This document shows, piece after piece, positions 62,261-64,000 of a stretch of DNA of 64,000 nucleotides; position 1 is the stretch's first letter; each line of letters opens with the position of its first letter. The stretch comes from DASUXY01 sp035301985. GTDB taxonomy: Bacteria; Bacillota; Bacilli; Bacillales; Amphibacillaceae. Made by a program: the position numbers and the translations under genes. The DNA lies in the NCBI GenBank assembly GCA_035301985.1, contig DATGTE010000028.1, positions 151,191 to 215,190 on the forward strand, given 5' to 3'. Under the pieces are notes generated by a model, which searched no databases, had not been told where the DNA came from, and saw only the letters and a list, made by a program, of their open reading frames with translations.

Positions 62261-62287
62261 AGATAATAAACTAAAGGATAATGACGT

Positions 62288-63112
62288 ATGCCAAAAGAAC
62301 GTTTAGATGTTTTATTAGTAAAACAGAATTTAATTGAGACAAGAGAAAAAGCGAAAAGAATGATCATGGCAGGGTTGGTATTTACTGGAACAGAACGATT
62401 AGATAAACCTGGTATGAAAGTAGATGTATCCATACCCTTGTCAGTAAAAGGGACGATTCCCTATGTTAGTCGTGGTGGTTTTAAATTAGAGAAAGCATTA
62501 ACGACTTTTAATACTTCTGTTCTTGATAAAATAATGGTAGATATCGGCGCCTCAACTGGAGGCTTTACAGATTGTGCACTTCAAAATGGTGCCTCATTAA
62601 TTTACGCAATTGATGTTGGATATAATCAATTAGCTTGGAAGTTGCGAAATGATGAACGAGTAATTGTGAAAGAACGTACTAATTTTCGACATGTAACGAA
62701 AGACTTCTTCACAGAAGGCTTACCTAATTTTGCTACAATTGATGTATCTTTTATCTCATTAAAAATAATATTACCTGTATTAAAAAACATATTACAACAT
62801 CGTAGTGAAGTAATTACGTTAATTAAACCACAATTTGAAGCAGAGCGTGAGCAAGTTGGTAAAAAAGGAATTATTCGAGATCAAAAAATTCATGAACAAG
62901 TATTACGAAAAATTATTACCTTCGCAGAAGATGAAGGATTTAATGTATTAAATCTGACACACTCACCAATTACTGGAGGAGAGGGTAATATTGAATTTTT
63001 AGCACATCTTGAATGGAATACAGACGACGGGAAACAACAAATGAAGTTTGAACAGGAACAAATAAAGTCTATCATCGAACAAGCACATGAGCAGTTGAAA
63101 AAGGGCAATTAG
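62288..63112 (+). CDS. yqxC: TlyA-family rRNA 2'-O-methyltransferase (hemolysin-like)
   Basis: 274 residues: an N-terminal S4 RNA-binding domain (MPKERLDVLLVKQNLIETRE) and an FtsJ-like methyltransferase domain with VDIGASTGGFTDCALQNGA (SAM motif) and TIDVSFISLKIILPVL plus a LIKPQFEA element. It probably methylates rRNA. It normally follows dxs in Bacilli; here it follows oapA. The gene starts 28 bases after oapA, with AGGATAATGACGT before ATG 62288. Confidence 0.92.
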   Translation: MPKERLDVLLVKQNLIETREKAKRMIMAGLVFTGTERLDKPGMKVDVSIPLSVKGTIPYVSRGGFKLEKALTTFNTSVLDKIMVDIGASTGGFTDCALQNGASLIYAIDVGYNQLAWKLRNDERVIVKERTNFRHVTKDFFTEGLPNFATIDVSFISLKIILPVLKNILQHRSEVITLIKPQFEAEREQVGKKGIIRDQKIHEQVLRKIITFAEDEGFNVLNLTHSPITGGEGNIEFLAHLEWNTDDGKQQMKFEQEQIKSIIEQAHEQLKKGN

Positions 63113-63124
63113 TGGAGGATTTAT

Positions 63125-63574
63125 ATGAGCAAAATGAAACGTCATTTAAAAATTAGAGAAATCATATCTGAAAATGATATCGAAACGCAGGATGAATTAG
63201 TTGATCAATTAAAATCACTTGGATTTAACGTAACACAAGCAACAGTGTCACGTGATATTAAAGAGTTACATTTAGTTAAAGTGCCATCACAAACAGGCCG
63301 TTACAAGTATAATACCCCAACAACACAGCGTTTTAATACAACAGATAAATTAAAACGGTCGATTATGGAAGCATTCGTTAGCATTGATCATGCCCATCAT
63401 TTTGTTGTTTTAAAAACGCTTCCAGGGAACGCACAAGCGATTGGTGCATTAATCGATGATTTAGATTGGGAAGGTATTTTAGGAACGATTTGTGGAGATG
63501 ATACATGTTTAATCATATGCCGAACAGAAGAAAATGCAGTCGAAATTGAAGAACGGTTTGTGAATATGTTGTAA
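63125..63574 (+). CDS. argR: Arginine repressor ArgR/AhrC
   Basis: 149 residues. N-terminal winged helix for ARG-box binding (HLKIREIISENDIETQDELV and TQATVSRDIKELHLVKVP) and a C-terminal arginine-binding oligomerisation domain with LPGNAQAIGALIDDLDW and ILGTICGDDTCLIIC. It represses arginine biosynthesis and activates catabolism as an arginine-bound hexamer. TGGAGGATTTAT precedes ATG 63125; ATG 63134 is a possible alternative. The usual tlyA-argR-recN order is kept. Confidence 0.96.
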   Translation: MSKMKRHLKIREIISENDIETQDELVDQLKSLGFNVTQATVSRDIKELHLVKVPSQTGRYKYNTPTTQRFNTTDKLKRSIMEAFVSIDHAHHFVVLKTLPGNAQAIGALIDDLDWEGILGTICGDDTCLIICRTEENAVEIEERFVNML

Positions 63575-63604
63575 TTTGTTCATTACAAAAGAGGTGACAG
63601 TTAC

Positions 63605-64000
63605 ATGATAACCGAATTATCGATCCGAAACTTTGCAATTATTGATGATATTTCTATTACGTTCCATAACGGTCTAACTGTCTTGACAGGTGAAACAGGA
63701 GCAGGTAAGTCAATTATTATCGATGCTGTACATTTACTTACTGGTGGAAGAGGGTCGGTTGAATACGTACGCCATGGCGCGCAAAAGGCAGAAATTACTG
63801 GTTTATTTTCCATAGAAGCATATCAATCATCTATTTATGATTTAGCAGAGAATTATGGAATATCCATTGAAGATGGTATGTTAATTTTAGAACGTACAAT
63901 CACTAAACAAGGTAAAAGTATTTGTCGTGTCAATCATAAATTAGTTACGTTAACTATCTTAAGGGAATTTGGACAATCTATTGTTAATATTCATAGTCAA
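63605..64000 (+). CDS. recN: DNA repair protein RecN, N-terminal part
   Basis: 132 residues up to the right edge of the window; the frame stays open. SMC-like N-terminus MITELSIRNFAIIDDISITF with Walker A GETGAGKSIIIDA. RecN is a cohesin-like ATPase in double-strand break repair. GAGGTGACAG precedes ATG 63605. The coiled coil and Walker B half lie beyond the window. Confidence 0.95.
   Translation, partial: MITELSIRNFAIIDDISITFHNGLTVLTGETGAGKSIIIDAVHLLTGGRGSVEYVRHGAQKAEITGLFSIEAYQSSIYDLAENYGISIEDGMLILERTITKQGKSICRVNHKLVTLTILREFGQSIVNIHSQ

Noticed and set aside
61673..64000. Apparent AT-rich shift from oapA onward as a sign of transfer
   Set aside because: Some lines of oapA and tlyA are clearly AT-rich, but argR lines return to the level of upstream genes; counting by eye does not support a boundary.
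1..64000. CRISPR arrays, insertion sequences or prophage genes
   Set aside because: No regularly spaced direct repeats, transposase, integrase or phage structural motifs were seen.

Overview
The window is a chromosomal segment of a low-GC, endospore-forming member of the Bacillaceae. The evidence is the Bacillus-type gene order (dnaG-rpoD-cccA; sodA-yqgE-pbpA; gluP-yqgQ-yqgS-yqgX-yqgY; comG; yqhG-yqhH-gcvT-gcvPA-gcvPB; efp-spoIIIA-accB-accC-nusB-folD-xseA-xseB-ispA; tlyA-argR-recN), a complete spoIIIAA-AH operon behind a sigma-E-type promoter, and AGGAGG-type ribosome binding sites with frequent TTG starts. An OLE RNA with its partner gene oapA points to the extremophilic or anaerobic Firmicutes in which that system occurs; the genus cannot be fixed from the sequence alone. 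No insertion sequence, prophage or CRISPR array was seen.

Layout. 1-9.6 kb: end of yqfL, primase and the housekeeping sigma factor, cytochrome c-550, TrmK, a Nif3-like protein, helicase CshB, endonuclease IV and YqfT. 9.8-13.3 kb: small envelope proteins (YqfX-like, LysM, NfeD) and a Na/Pi cotransporter. 13.3-14.2 kb: two sigma-A-type promoters, six tRNAs and a terminator. 14.4-18.5 kb: superoxide dismutase, an MFS transporter and a class B penicillin-binding protein. 18.7-29.5 kb: small membrane proteins, L33, a folate enzyme, a ThiF-like E1 enzyme, rhomboid GluP, YqgQ, a lipoteichoic acid synthase behind an ECF-sigma-like promoter, a metallo-hydrolase and an HTH regulator. 29.6-33.4 kb (minus strand): the seven-gene comG competence pseudopilus operon. 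33.6-40.6 kb: YqzE, YqhG, an SNF2-type helicase and the glycine cleavage genes gcvT-gcvPA-gcvPB. 41.3-44.0 kb: a B12-dependent ribonucleotide reductase behind tandem NrdR boxes. 44.1-49.1 kb: MntR, a patatin-like protein, YqhP, YqhR, AroQ, an aminopeptidase P family protein and EF-P. 49.2-54.4 kb: spoIIIA. 54.8-61.0 kb: biotin carboxyl carrier and carboxylase, YqhY, NusB, FolD, exonuclease VII and farnesyl diphosphate synthase. 61.0-64.0 kb: OLE RNA, oapA, tlyA, argR and the start of recN.

The main discovery-type signal is at 61.02-62.26 kb: a roughly 610-nt structured noncoding region directly followed by a small membrane-protein gene. It matches the OLE (ornate, large, extremophilic) ribonucleoprotein locus in position, length and partner gene. 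dxs, which normally sits in this cluster, is absent from it. Other notable points are an EF-P with arginine instead of lysine at position 32, paired NrdR operators over the nrdJ promoter, an ECF promoter upstream of the LTA synthase, a cysteine-free rhodanese, and a long gcvT leader with only a degenerate resemblance to a glycine riboswitch.
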